From Ureaplasma canigenitalium ATCC 51252 (GTDB taxonomy: Bacteria > Bacillota_I > Bacilli_A > Mycoplasmatales > Mycoplasmoidaceae): DNA of 64,000 nt. The notes below the pieces were generated by a model, which made no database searches, had not been told where the DNA came from, and saw only the letters and a program-made list of their open reading frames with translations. Location: positions 124,001-188,000 of the forward strand of contig NZ_KL544010.1 of the NCBI RefSeq assembly GCF_000712165.1. The letters are read 5' to 3'. Every line of letters begins with the position of its first letter. Position 1 is the first letter of the stretch. The position numbers were made by a program, and so were the translations under genes. Below, piece after piece: positions 53,590-63,730 of the stretch.

Positions 53590-56484
53590 ATGATAAAAAA
53601 TAACACGCTTGAGTATTGAAAAATTGCAACTGATGTTAATATGTACCTCAAAGAAACAATTTGTCTTTGAGTAAAATCAGGAATTTTTAAATCGCTATTA
53701 AACGATGAAATCGTTTTTCAACGAAATAATAAGAAAGAAAAAGCTTACTTTAGAAACAATGAAAAGAAAATTTATTTCTATTGTAATGACAAGAAAGACC
53801 GAGATAAAGTAGGCCAGAGCGATGTTACCTATCGTCAAATTATCCAAACTCTAAAGTATCTTGAAGTCATTGAATTCATTAAAGAAGATGGTGATGATGA
53901 AATTTATCTCATTAATGATGATTTTAAAAAAGTAGCTAGGCTATCTAGTGATAAAGCAAAAATAAAAAATATAGATGAAATAATTTGCAAAAAATTAATA
54001 AAGAACCTTGAAAAGCACATTTTTCCCCTGGTCTTTAAAAAAGATTGCACTGATGATGAGTTGGATGAAGAACAACCAAACATTAATTCTGACAAAAGCC
54101 AATATAATTTCCTTTATTCTATCCTACTTATTTATGACCGCGAATTTCTTAATAGTGAAATTGCAGAGAAACTTCTTAAAATAAAGATTGATGATAAGGA
54201 TACATACAATAATTTTGTTGAAAAACTTAATGAGTATCATTATGAACTAAAAAACCAAATTAAAAAATTAATTAAAAAAACTTTGGGCAAATATGACGAT
54301 TGATACTTTACAGCAAAACTCACGGAGATTGAAGCAAAACTAGATAATCCAGTTGAATCCAAAAGTGATTTCCAATTGGATATCGAAGACTACTCTGAAC
54401 GTAAAGGAGTTTTAAATCCAAAACGATGTACTGTCGCTGAATACCTTGGATGAAAGAAAGAAATTACCATTCCCATTTTTCAACGAAACTATATTTGACC
54501 AAGTATTAACGCATCTAACCTAGTAGCATCAATGATTGAAAAACACATGAAAAATAAAAGTGATAATCAAAAAGATTGTTATTATTTAAATAATATTTCA
54601 CTTTCTGTTGACAATAACGGGTTTAAAATACTTGATGGTCAACAACGAACTACAACTTTATTTTTAATTGTAATCGCGTTTTACCGCTACCTTTATCATT
54701 TAATGAATAGTGCGGAAGGAATGAAGGATAAAGGTTTATCTATCCTTAATCATTTAAACAACAAAATTCCTCTTAAATTAATTCTAGAAAAAGGTCAATC
54801 TTTTAGTGAAAATAATGATGACTATAATCATTTTCTTACAATCTATAAAGAAAATAATCGTTCATTTAATGATCGAGATAAAAAAATTCTTTTCCTTAAA
54901 TCTCAATTTCATTCCAACTATGAAACAATTTGCAAGGAGTTGCAGGAAAGAATTTCAACAATCAATGATCTTGAGTCGTTTATTGATTACTTTCTTAATG
55001 ATTCTGACATAATCATCGCTCCTTGTTCTGTAAGTAATGAGTCTGATGCAACTGATATTTACATTCGAATGAACCAGTGTGCACAACCATTAAGTGCTAT
55101 TGATTTATTAAAAAGTCGAATCGACCAGATTAATCAAGAGAATAAGATTAGTAGTCAAGAAAGAACGAATCAGCTTATTGTTTACAATAAGATTTTTAAT
55201 CGTTACTTCACAAAGAAATCAAGTAAAAATGAAATTGATATCGATTTACTTAATAAATTTATTGAAACATTCCTTGTTTATGATGAAGAGAAAAATATAA
55301 GAGCGAAAATTTCAACTGGATCAACATATCAAGGGTTAAATATTTTAATTGAGCAATTTAGTAGGAAAGATAAAAACCGTATTATGCACCAATTATACGA
55401 GAAGACAATCATTTTTGACTTCTTACTAAATGGTAATTTTAAACTTTTTAAAAAGTTAAATGATCAAGTTGAAAAAACAAAAACGATGGGACAAATATTC
55501 GCAGATTATAGAGGTTTATTTGATCAATACGAAAATAAGGAAGTTGCAAAAATACAACTTATTTGTCACCAGATTGTCGACATCACTAATTGGGGTAAGA
55601 AGCATGTCTACCTTGTCATCATTAACCGATTAATGGAACTACTTGATATTTGAAACGGTGAATTCTCTCACCTAGAATTATTTAGTCGATACTTATTAAT
55701 ACTTGAACAATTCCAAAATAAATGAAATTACCTTTATTTTGAAGGACAGTCATTGACACAAAAATTATTAAAACTAGCAAATGAGATGCCGAACGAAGGC
55801 AACCCTAAACAAAATTACTTAAAACTAAAAGAATACTTACCTGAATTCAAGACAAAGTTAAACAGCATTTTAGAATGTAAAGATGATGATGAAACCAAAT
55901 CGAAATTTAAAGAAGAACTTAATAGACTTTATGGTGCAATGAACAATGATGAAAATCCGAATAGAACCTCTAATCTAAATAAGAAAATGATTCTTTCGCG
56001 AGTTTGTGTTTACCTTCATAATAACAATAAATTTTGCTATACGAAATTAACTAGTGAACGAAATAATGAGTTTCTCGACTACAAAGACTATGATCTCGAA
56101 CATATCCTGCCGATTAAGAAGGATACCAAACAAGATTTTCTAGGTCACATTGATGATAAGGACTACTATAAATATGTTAACCAAATTGGTAACTGTGGTT
56201 TACTTGAACCAACAACAAATAAGTCTGTTCGGAATAATCTTCATCAAAAGATTGTTAAAGCGGTTGAAGATGTTTCAATTAACAACTTCTCGATTAAAGG
56301 GAAGGAAGGTAGTTTAGAGAAAACTTACCCTTGCATTAAAACTAGTGAATATAAAAATGAACATTACCAGTTTATACAAAACGATTGAGAAGAGTGAAAA
56401 CAAAATATCGAAAAACGTACTGAACAGATTCTAGATATATTTACTGAAATTATGTTTAGTGACATCGATGATGACAACAATTAA
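53590..56484 (+). CDS. DUF262/DUF1524 (GmrSD-like) nuclease with an extra N-terminal region
   Basis: 964 residues read through UGA Trp codons. Residues 1-280 are unrecognised; part (DVTYRQIIQTLKYLEVIEFI) looks like a winged helix. The DUF262 (GmrS-like, ParB-related NTP-binding) domain has IPIFQRNYIWP near residue 293 and the key ILDGQQRTTTLFL near 350, with DATDIYIRMNQCAQPLS later. The C-terminal DUF1524 domain (GmrD-like HNH nuclease) shows DYDLEHILPIKK near residue 834 and NQIGNCGLLEPTTNKSVRN. Known GmrSD enzymes cut glucosylated-hydroxymethylated DNA without a methyltransferase partner. Here the partner is a C5-methyltransferase, 11 nt upstream. Either the protein is a restriction half, or it forms a distinct defence unit. 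Confidence 0.88.
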
Positions 56485-56629
56485 AGAAGGATTCTACCTT
56501 TTAAGAAATAGCGATGGTATTCCTAGGAATACCACAGAAATAGCTATGGCGATTAAGACATATTCACCAATTGTGGTTGTAGTCGATATTAGAAGAGAAT
56601 TCCTGGAAAGCTTTTTTTGTCACTTTTAA
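56468..56629 (+). CDS. Small ORF overlapping the DUF262 gene end
   Basis: 53 codons from ATG 56468 to TAA: MMTTIKEGFYLLRNSDGIPR and then a hydrophobic VVVV stretch. It overlaps the end of the large gene and the end of the convergent hsdS relic. No good ribosome-binding site. It may be the start of a truncated gene. Confidence 0.3.
   Translation: MMTTIKEGFYLLRNSDGIPRNTTEIAMAIKTYSPIVVVVDIRREFLESFFCHF
56515..56534. other. 20-nt perfect palindrome
   Basis: TGGTATTCCTAGGAATACCA. There is no T-run, so it is not a typical terminator; an operator or a recombination remnant are alternatives. Confidence 0.6.
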
Positions 56630-57262
56630 CTTTCTGTAAAATTGGTTAAAATTTTCCCGATTAATCTGATGTCAACGGCTATAAATCAAGGAATTATCCC
56701 ATTAGTCCAATTATCAGTATCGTTCTTTGAAGGAGTATAACTCCCATAAATATCAAATAGCTTATGGAGAGACTTAAAATTAATTTTATTATTAGTCTCT
56801 TCTACATTTTTCTCTTCCAGTAAATACTTTAAAATCCGGTCTAAAAGATCAGTATTATTATCAAAACCAAGGATTTTGTTTAAGTAGTAACTATGCTCTT
56901 TATCATGTAGTTCAAGTTCCGTAAATTTATCCAAAATTTCTACTATTTTATTTCGAATGGAAAGGGAGCTTGAATGTTTACGACTACATTATTCATTAAT
57001 TTAAAATTGCTATTTGATTTATTAACAAATTTAGGAAAATTAATTTTTGCAATATAAGACAAATACTCCACATTTAAGTTTGAATTGTCCTTATTCTTTA
57101 GTATCCCGTAAACATTTGTAGCTAAAAACTTGTCATTCCTAAAGAACACAGTTCCAGCATAACCATCGGTCGTTCAAGTAACATATTCACCATCAAAGTC
57201 ATAAGTGATAATCACCAAAAACTCCATCATTTAATGCTTGTGATGGAAAGACAGACTAAACC
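56626..57262 (-). pseudogene. hsdS relic (type I specificity subunit fragment)
   Basis: Three frames join into half an HsdS. First VFPSQALNDGVFG; next VIITYDFDGEYVTWTTDGYA with GTVFFRNDKFLATNVYGILK; then, after another one-base shift near 56945, IVEILDKFTELELHDKEHSY. The (Y/F)P-x-x-SQ-x-LNDG, WTTDG-x-AGTVF-R and IV-x-ILDKF blocks are typical of HsdS recognition domain and linker. There is no N-terminal domain and no hsdM beside it, so it is a remnant or a silent cassette. Confidence 0.75.
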
Positions 57263-57298
57263 CCTTTTAACTGCTAGTTATAGTAATGATATTAGATT

Positions 57299-58033
57299 TT
57301 ATTTTTCACCAATATATTTACTTTCACCTAATTTAAGATTTCCGTTTTCATCGAAATAAAAGTGTTGTGAGAAGAGTTCTGGAGTTAAGATGTTTTCCTT
57401 GTTTGGAAGAGTTAGAATAATGTGGATTGCGATGATGATGTCTAATTTGCTAAAGTCTACAAAATTCTTAAAATTTTGGATGTTAGCACTAACCTCTTTG
57501 GAGATTTGATCAAAGTACTTATCAGCTTCTTTTCTTGTTTTTTCGATTTGCTTAGTATATTGTTTATCAATAATTACTTTTCCATCTTTATCTACATTAA
57601 ATTGATAAACTTCTAAGTTGGGAGCATTATTAACCTTGCTTTGAACTACCCCATTAATGATTTGTTGGAAAAGTGGACTTCCCATTACGGTTGGTTTAGC
57701 AAAAAACTTACCTTCTACCTTAGTTTTTTCTAATTCTTCAGGTTTAATTTGTTCTTTTAAATTTAAATCAATCTTTAAAGTTCCAACTTTATCTTCATTG
57801 TCTTTATCATCCTTAATGACTTCAACAATTTTATTATCATTAGGAAGTTCCTTTGCGATTTCGACTTGCGGAACTTTTTCTGAGATACCAAGTTGTTTAA
57901 GAGCAATTGCTGAGAAAACACTATTAATAATTTGCTCTGGTTCATTTAATGAACAACTCGCGACAATAGCAATAGTCGGGATTACTAATCAAGGAGATAG
58001 TAGTCCTATTAATAATTTTCATCTCTTCTTCAT
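57299..58033 (-). CDS. Lipoprotein, function unknown
   Basis: 244 residues from ATG 58033. Signal peptide MKKRWKLLIGLLSPWLVIPTIAIVASC ends in a lipobox (VASC), so Cys27 is likely lipidated. The mature part is Lys/Glu-rich with FFAKPTVMGSPLFQQIINGVV in the middle and no known domain. A possible extended -10 TGCTATACT lies about 35 nt upstream on the minus strand. The promoter lies just beyond the poly-A17/T17 tract that ends the rpsD transcript. Confidence 0.82.
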
Positions 58034-58066
58034 ACTTCAACCTAATCTTAAAGTAAATGTTATTTA

Positions 58067-58072
58067 AGTATA
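58067..58072 (-). promoter_or_regulatory. -10 element of the lipoprotein gene
   Basis: TATACT with TGC before it on the minus strand, about 33 nt before the start codon. No consensus -35; a T17 run lies about 45 nt further upstream. Confidence 0.45.
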
Positions 58073-58114
58073 GCAAAATGAGTACTACGCGGATATTTTT
58101 TCTTAGAGAAAATG

Positions 58115-58153
58115 AAAAAAAAAAAAAAAAATACCAAGGTTGTCCCCTGGTAT
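58115..58153 (-). terminator. rpsD terminator with a 17-base T-run
   Basis: On the minus strand ATACCAGGG pairs with CCTTGGTAT (58145-58153 with 58131-58139, one G-U pair), loop GACAA, followed by 17 T (58115-58131). A strong intrinsic terminator and a very long homopolymer. Confidence 0.9.
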
Positions 58154-58164
58154 TTCATAATCAA

Positions 58165-58773
58165 TTACATCAATCGGTTGTATCATTCAACAACGTAAGC
58201 TTCGTTAATGTCCTTGCTTAATTCGTCACGTTCTGGTAAACGGGTAAACTTCGCAATTTTCTTTGTTTTATCAACAACTTCAATAAAGTCAGCAGGTTTG
58301 TTATTAGTATTCTTCACTAATGTTGAAAGAAGGATCGGTTCTTTTAGTGAAATCGTTGAACCAACTTCAACAAGAGCACTTGGAATGTTTGATTTCTTAC
58401 CATTAACAAGGACATGGTTGTGGTTTACAAGTTGACGGGCAGCTCGTCTTGTTGGAGCAAATCCAGCACGGAATACTAATGAGTCAACACGTGATTCAAG
58501 AACTTGTAGTAAGTTAAGAGTAAGAACTCCACTACGTGACATCGCAACACGGTATAAACGACGGAATTGACGGTCGTTTAATCCATATAGGTACATTAAT
58601 TTTTGTTTTTCTAGTAATTGTTGACCATAGTTTGACAACTTAACACGTTTATTCCCGTGTTGTCCAGGACCATAAGTTCTTTTCTTTCCTGTATTAAATT
58701 CTTTCCCGTTTTCAAGTAAACTAAAACCAAGATGACGAGATTTTTTAAAAACACTTCCTAAATATCTAGACAT
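58165..58773 (-). CDS. rpsD: 30S ribosomal protein S4
   Basis: 202 residues. N-terminus MSRYLGSVFKKSRHLGFSL, then KRTYGPGQHG and the S4 RNA-binding domain with VLESRVDSLVFRAGFAPTRRAARQLVNHNHVLVNGKK. The C-terminus INEAYVVEWYNRLM continues past a UGA Trp, which the standard code would read as a stop. S4 nucleates 30S assembly and controls its own synthesis in many bacteria. A hairpin in the leader (58830-58851) may serve this. Confidence 0.98.
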
Positions 58774-58829
58774 AATTTCCTTTCAAAATAATCAAAAAAA
58801 TAGTTAAAACACCACATTGATTTTCAGTT

Positions 58830-58851
58830 AAAAAACACGGATTCCGTGTTT
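58830..58851 (-). promoter_or_regulatory. Leader hairpin with T-run upstream of rpsD (possible attenuator)
   Basis: On the minus strand AAACACGG-AAT-CCGTGTTT (58851-58830 side) is followed by TTTTTT, a complete intrinsic terminator about 60 nt before the rpsD start. No minus-strand gene lies upstream (the next gene diverges), so it stands inside the rpsD leader. This fits feedback control by S4 or another attenuation. Confidence 0.65.
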
Positions 58852-58963
58852 CAAAGACAGCATTGCTTTGCTTACTCTTTCATCCTCAAGGAATAAAAAT
58901 ACTACTTGATTTAGGGTTTACCTATTTTTATTGCTGTTAAAAATTAGATTTATTAACTTAAAG

Positions 58964-58969
58964 ATTATA
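58964..58969 (-). promoter_or_regulatory. Probable -10 of rpsD
   Basis: TATAAT on the minus strand, about 190 nt before the start codon and upstream of the leader hairpin. Confidence 0.5.
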
Positions 58970-58982
58970 CTTTAAAAAACCT

Positions 58983-58988
58983 TATAAT
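58983..58988 (+). promoter_or_regulatory. Probable -10 of the EzrA-like gene
   Basis: TATAAT, 31 nt before ATG 59020. Confidence 0.5.
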
Positions 58989-59019
58989 TAATAGAAATTA
59001 CATAATCCGTCTTTTTTCT

Positions 59020-60732
59020 ATGAATTGGTACTTTACACTCGTCTTTATTCCCATTTTAATTGCTTTTTTTGGTTACCTTACGATTTATTTTAAAATGCGA
59101 AAAGCAATTAAACTTTTCCATTTTTACCGTCAAAATTACATTATTTATTATGGAAGAGTGAATAGTGTTTTTAATATGCACTATAAGGATAATAAAAGTT
59201 ATTTCTTTACCTTAAATCATGTCTGTGGTAAAGAAATAAACAAGGTTCTTGGTGTAGTAAAAATCAATCTTGATGAGATGCATACATTATTAAAGAATAT
59301 GCGCAGTCTTGCGAATTCCTATGCTGTCATTGCTTTCAAGAAGATTTTGAAAGAAACGATGAAACTTGACCAAATATTACGTGATCAAACTAAAATTCTT
59401 GATGAACTACTTTACCAATTTTGAAACGACTTCTATCGACTTGACCAAATTGAATATCGTCTTATTGCATTTAATAATGAAATCAACAACCTAAATAATA
59501 AGGTTAAAACTAAGTTTAATTACGAGTGTAAACGATGAATGACAAATGAACTTTGAATCATCGATCTTTTTGAGACAATGATGAAGGCAAAGATTAAAAT
59601 GAACGGTAGTTTATATAGTGAACAAGTTTACCAAATTGCCCACCGAATTAGTAATAAGTGTTGAATCATTAATAACTTTAGTAATGTATTTAACCAAGTA
59701 TTTAAGATTACAAACGCGAACAAAGAAAACATCAAGAACATTAACCAACAAACTTTCTTAACAGAAGAAGAGAAGAATGAAATTGTGAAATTCAATATTT
59801 CTTTTGAAAAGTATTTAAACGACACCTTAAACAACCTACTACAGATGACTAAATTCAAAACTATTAACAGCGACCTGTCGATGTTTATGAATCAATCGAT
59901 CAGTTACTATAACATCTCAAGTAGTAACTACAAAGGGGCGTTACTTTACGAAAAATATCTTTATAAGTTTAAGGACGACTTTGAAGCTTTTCCATACCGG
60001 TTAGGGGAAATTAGATCAATCATTGTGAAGATTGACGAGGAGTTAAAATACTACTCATTTAATGACCTAAATGATATGATTCTTGGAGTCATTAAAAATG
60101 CTGATTTACTTGAAAAAAAGTTCATTAGTAAAGACTTGATTGGAAAAAATATGGACTTCATTAACCAATCCAAAATTTTTTATGAGCAATTTCTTAATTT
60201 CCTAAATGAAATTCACTCATTTATCGCAATATTAAAAAAATACAACAGTGATTATGGAAATCTTGTGCATGAGATTGTCGAACTCTTAAACTTAAAAAAT
60301 CACCTCTTTAACTATCTTGAATCAATCAATCCAGGTCAAAATCGTGATTTACTTAACTCGAATTGACTCGAGGATGATAAAAAAGAAATCGATGAATATT
60401 TTCTCCGTTCAAAAAGTTTTGATTCAGAATTTGATGTTTCTTATATTACCGATTCAAAACACCATCTCCGATATGTAAAAACAATTCGTGAACGTTTAAG
60501 TTACATTATTAATTACCTTTTTAATAAAGATAGTCGGGTAAAAAGACTGTATAAGGAATTAATGAAGTTACTTGATTTTTATCAAGCCTCAAACGAAGAA
60601 TATATGTTATATGAAATTAATTCATTTACAAATAGGGATGAAGTTTTAAGTAAGATGAAACAATTAATCAATTTTATTATCACAAAGCAAAATATGTACC
60701 TTAACAGTAAGAATACAACTAGCGGGCAATAG
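59020..60732 (+). CDS. EzrA-like membrane-anchored coiled-coil protein
   Basis: 570 residues. One N-terminal helix (WYFTLVFIPILIAFFGYLTIYF) is followed by a basic stretch. The rest is about 540 residues of predicted coiled coil without membrane segments, rich in KI, NL and NN heptads. The outside-in topology, the length (EzrA is about 560-570) and the position next to rpsD, as in Bacillus, fit EzrA, the regulator of FtsZ ring formation. The sequence alone is not decisive. No ftsZ is found at its usual place in this window. UGA Trp at several sites. Confidence 0.6.
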
Positions 60733-60736
60733 TGTG

Positions 60737-60763
60737 AAAAAGAAGGAAAAACTCCTTCTTTTT
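60737..60763. terminator. Bidirectional intrinsic terminator
   Basis: An 11-bp stem (60737-60747 with 60753-60763) of AAAAAGAAGGA type with loop AAAAC has A and T runs on both sides. It serves the convergent EzrA-like gene and the methyltransferase gene, whose stop touches it. Confidence 0.85.
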
Positions 60764-61680
60764 TAAAACCATTTCTCTTTTTCTTGCTCATAGAATTTCA
60801 AAATTCTATTAATATGCATCTGATACAATTCGTTAATTAAATCGGTGTTGGAAAAACCCCTTACCGATGTATTACTTTCTGATAACTTTGTAAAGTCAAC
60901 CTGATTGATCAAATCAAGCAAATACTGGTTCTCTGTTTTAATAAACAGGTACTGACGGTTCGGAACTAAATCGTTGGGATTCCTGATTTTTTTTGAATAA
61001 TCATAGTATCCTTGACGTACAACTGCGAAATTTCAACGGTACTTATCCTTATCAAAAAACTTCATTGTTTCCTTCGTGTTATTATGGGTATAAAGGGTAA
61101 GTCCGGGAAGGGTTTGAAAGTTATTGTTTCTTAAGCGATGATCGGTTAACCAGGTTTTAATATTCTTATTGGTTCAAATTTGAAAAACACATTTTACATT
61201 ATATTCACGATCATTAACAATAAATGAATTAAAAGGTAACGATTCACTATAAATTAACTTAGCATCATGCTTAATTTGCTTCTGGGTTAAATACCGATTA
61301 AAGGTATTTGGCAAAATCATACAAACGATGTCAGCTAGCATAAGTGACTTATTTAAAAATTGAACCGCAAGGTGACATCTCTTACCAAATGGGGGATTAG
61401 TAATGACGATGTTCTTATTCTTATTAAAAAGAGAAAGATCAACACTAAGAAAATCAGCTTTTTTAATGAGTTTTTGACCTTTTGGTTCAAGATCAAAAGC
61501 AACACATTGTCGAGTAATATCAATTCCTCTTTTTTCAAAAGCACGAATGAAATTGCCTGTTCCGGCCGCTGGTTCAAAAATGGTAAATTGTTCTAGTTGA
61601 AACATTTCATCAATTTTTTTAACAAGATAATCAGCGATTCTAGGATTGGTGTAAAATTGATCTAAATTATTCTTCTTCAT
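60763..61680 (-). CDS. DNA adenine-N6 methyltransferase of a type II R-M system
   Basis: 305 residues. N-terminus MKKNNLDQFYTNPRIADYLV (typical TP-x-x-A-x-Y-x-V start), motif I FEPAAGTGNFIRA, motif IV IVITNPPFGKRCHLA. NPPF with motif I first indicates an N6-adenine, gamma-like class methyltransferase. The C-terminal half, read through UGA, holds target recognition and ends YEQEKEKWF. The start overlaps the nuclease gene stop by 14 nt, so translation is coupled. Confidence 0.87.
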
Positions 61681-62455
61681 GCATCGCTAAATCCCTGAGA
61701 AATTGAAAGACATTCTCCCTCCATTCCATTTTTTCGGCGAAATCAAAAATACTTAATTTTTCATCATTACCAAATACGAATTCATTCTTACAGATAAAAT
61801 CAGTTCTAATTTTAGGATATAAACCAAATGGGTTATAAGAAGACGGATCATTCTTCAATTCTTCATTTAAATTAGCTACTGCTAAATCTTCATTAAAGAA
61901 ATCAAAATAACTATTTAAAAATTTTCTTGTTCCCCTTCCTATATAATCGCTACCTAGAAAAATAATGGGGTTGTGTTTTTCTGTGTTAGCATAAAGATAA
62001 ATTGTGTTTTCTTTTGGGATATTACTGTTTCCCTTAGGTAAGGTAGCACTTTTTCTTTTTGTTGAAAACTTAATTTCGATAGGAAATATAAATTGACTAG
62101 TAAAAATTAAAAGATCTGGAAAATTTTGTTTACCATAAGGTTCGTATACATATCAGTTTAAATCACCGATATAATGACCAAAAGGATTTCGTATAACCTG
62201 GATGTTGTTTTTATCAAGCACCTGGTTATTCATTTTATTTATTAGTGATTCAAACACACTTTGGTCAATTTTTAATAAATTATTTAGGTAATCAATAGAT
62301 TCTTCTTTTTTAAGACTCACCTTAGTAAAGGAGCCACCATCTAATTTTTTTAGAATAAAATGCTCAAACTCATCACCTGTATTACCGTTTTGTTTAGAAT
62401 CTACAACCTTTTCTAGGAAATCAATAAAATTAGCCATACTTTTATCGCTAGACAT
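61667..62455 (-). CDS. Type II restriction endonuclease
   Basis: 262 residues from ATG 62455; the frame is open to TTG 62470. The catalytic PD-(D/E)xK core reads FPDLLIFTSQFIFPIEIKFS. Upstream is NPFGHYIGDLNWYVYEPYG, downstream GSDYIGRGTRKFL. Two UGA-free stretches are joined by a UGA Trp codon. Paired with the overlapping methyltransferase it is a classical type II system transcribed nuclease first. Recognition site unknown. Confidence 0.8.
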
Positions 62456-62470
62456 ACGAGCACCAACCAA

Positions 62471-62763
62471 TAAACAATTTAATTAATGTATCATAGTTAT
62501 ATAAATAAACTTGTTTATTTATTAACAAGATAATTTATATTTTAATATCCTTAAACCTAAACAATGAGAAAAGCAACTGCAATCAAAAAAACAGTTCTTA
62601 TGATTATCTAAGAATTTAAGTTTTACCCTAATTAATGAATAAATAAAATAATCCTTTGTCATCCAGGATAAAAAACTCAAGCTTTCTAATAGTTATAATA
62701 TACTAAGGAACCATTATTAGAATACTAATTTATATTAAAATAACTGAATTTGATAATTAAAAA
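62471..62763. other. Intergenic region upstream of the R-M pair
   Basis: About 290 nt, A/T rich, no gene seen. It should contain the promoter of the restriction gene on the minus strand; a TATAAA-like string lies near 62530. Confidence 0.4.
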
Positions 62764-62802
62764 AATCTTACTTTCCTTCCTGAAAGGAATTTGTAAGATT
62801 TC
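62764..62802 (-). terminator. Terminator of the 62809 gene
   Basis: AAATCTTAC pairs with GTAAGATTT around an inner hairpin (TTTCC...GGAAT). The minus strand ends in a T-run. Confidence 0.65.
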
Positions 62803-62808
62803 ATAATG

Positions 62809-63306
62809 CTAATTTTCTTTAAAACTAAGATCCTTCTTAATTAAGTGAAATTGCTCCCTTAGAATATCGTTAATTGATTTAAGAACAAGGTGACGATCAT
62901 CGTGCATCTTTAGATATAAGTCTAATTTACCATCAAGAATGATACTACCTTCTTCATCAATTCATCCACTATTTATTGCTTCATTAAATAGTTGCTCGAC
63001 ATAAAAAGGAAAAACATAGTCAAGTAAAGTTCAGATTAGGATACTTAATAGGATAATACCGGAAACAAAACCGATGGAACTATAAATAAGTTTATGCTTT
63101 TTAATTTTTCGTTCAAGACCATATTTCGTTAACAGAGCAACTCCGACAAAGACATAAATAGCAAGAATACTACCAAGAACATATCCGGTTACCTTAGCAC
63201 CGACAGCATAACATCGAAGAGCGGTAAGAAAAAATCCTACATCCATATATTCTCCTTCGACAATGGTATAGTGAAACAGGGATGAATCAATTGTGGTGGT
63301 AATCAT
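62809..63306 (-). CDS. Small membrane protein, function unknown
   Basis: 165 residues. Two hydrophobic segments (VTGYVLGSILAIYVFVGVALL, about residues 39-59, and LIYSSIGFVSGIILLSILIW, about 73-92) are joined by the basic loop KYGLERKIKKHK. A C-terminal polar domain (WIDEEGSIILDGKLDLYLKM) follows. AAAAGGAAAT stands before ATG 63306. UGA Trp at two places. I do not recognise it. Confidence 0.7.
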
Positions 63307-63681
63307 TGATATTATTTCCTTTTATTATTAATAATCATTTATAAACTATTTCATAATGAGTATATTCGTCATTATTAGAGTTTTAAAGTGTTGGAGTTGT
63401 TAGACAAGATGTGATTAATCATCTCTAAGCTATTTTTTTCACATAAATAGATATGTCTACTAAGATAAATCCTTAATCAAAATTTAGTTTATATTTTATC
63501 GAAGATTAGCGAAGATGTTTAAGATTTTTTTACCATCTAAATATTTTCTAGTTTATTCCTTTTTTTCTTTATCCTATGGAAATAAAGTAGTTTAAATAAG
63601 AAATAAAGATTATTAATTAAGATGGTAGATTAAAGACGGAATTTTGCTATGAATAAACTATAAAAGGACTAAATAGTAAGA
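63307..63681. other. Intergenic region, no gene seen
   Basis: About 375 nt of A/T-rich DNA with no convincing frame on either strand. It holds the promoter of the 62809 gene near 63310-63360, where TATTATTTCC and similar strings occur. Confidence 0.45.
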
Positions 63682-63707
63682 AAAAAGCTCACCACTAGTA
63701 AGCTTTT
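63682..63707 (-). terminator. Terminator of the Ser/Pro-rich protein gene
   Basis: AAAAAGCT-x-AC and GT-x-AGCTTTTT pair around ACTA with one mismatch; the minus strand continues into TTTTTTC. It lies 24 nt past the stop at 63731. Confidence 0.75.
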
Positions 63708-63730
63708 TCTTAATTTAGTAAATTAACAAT

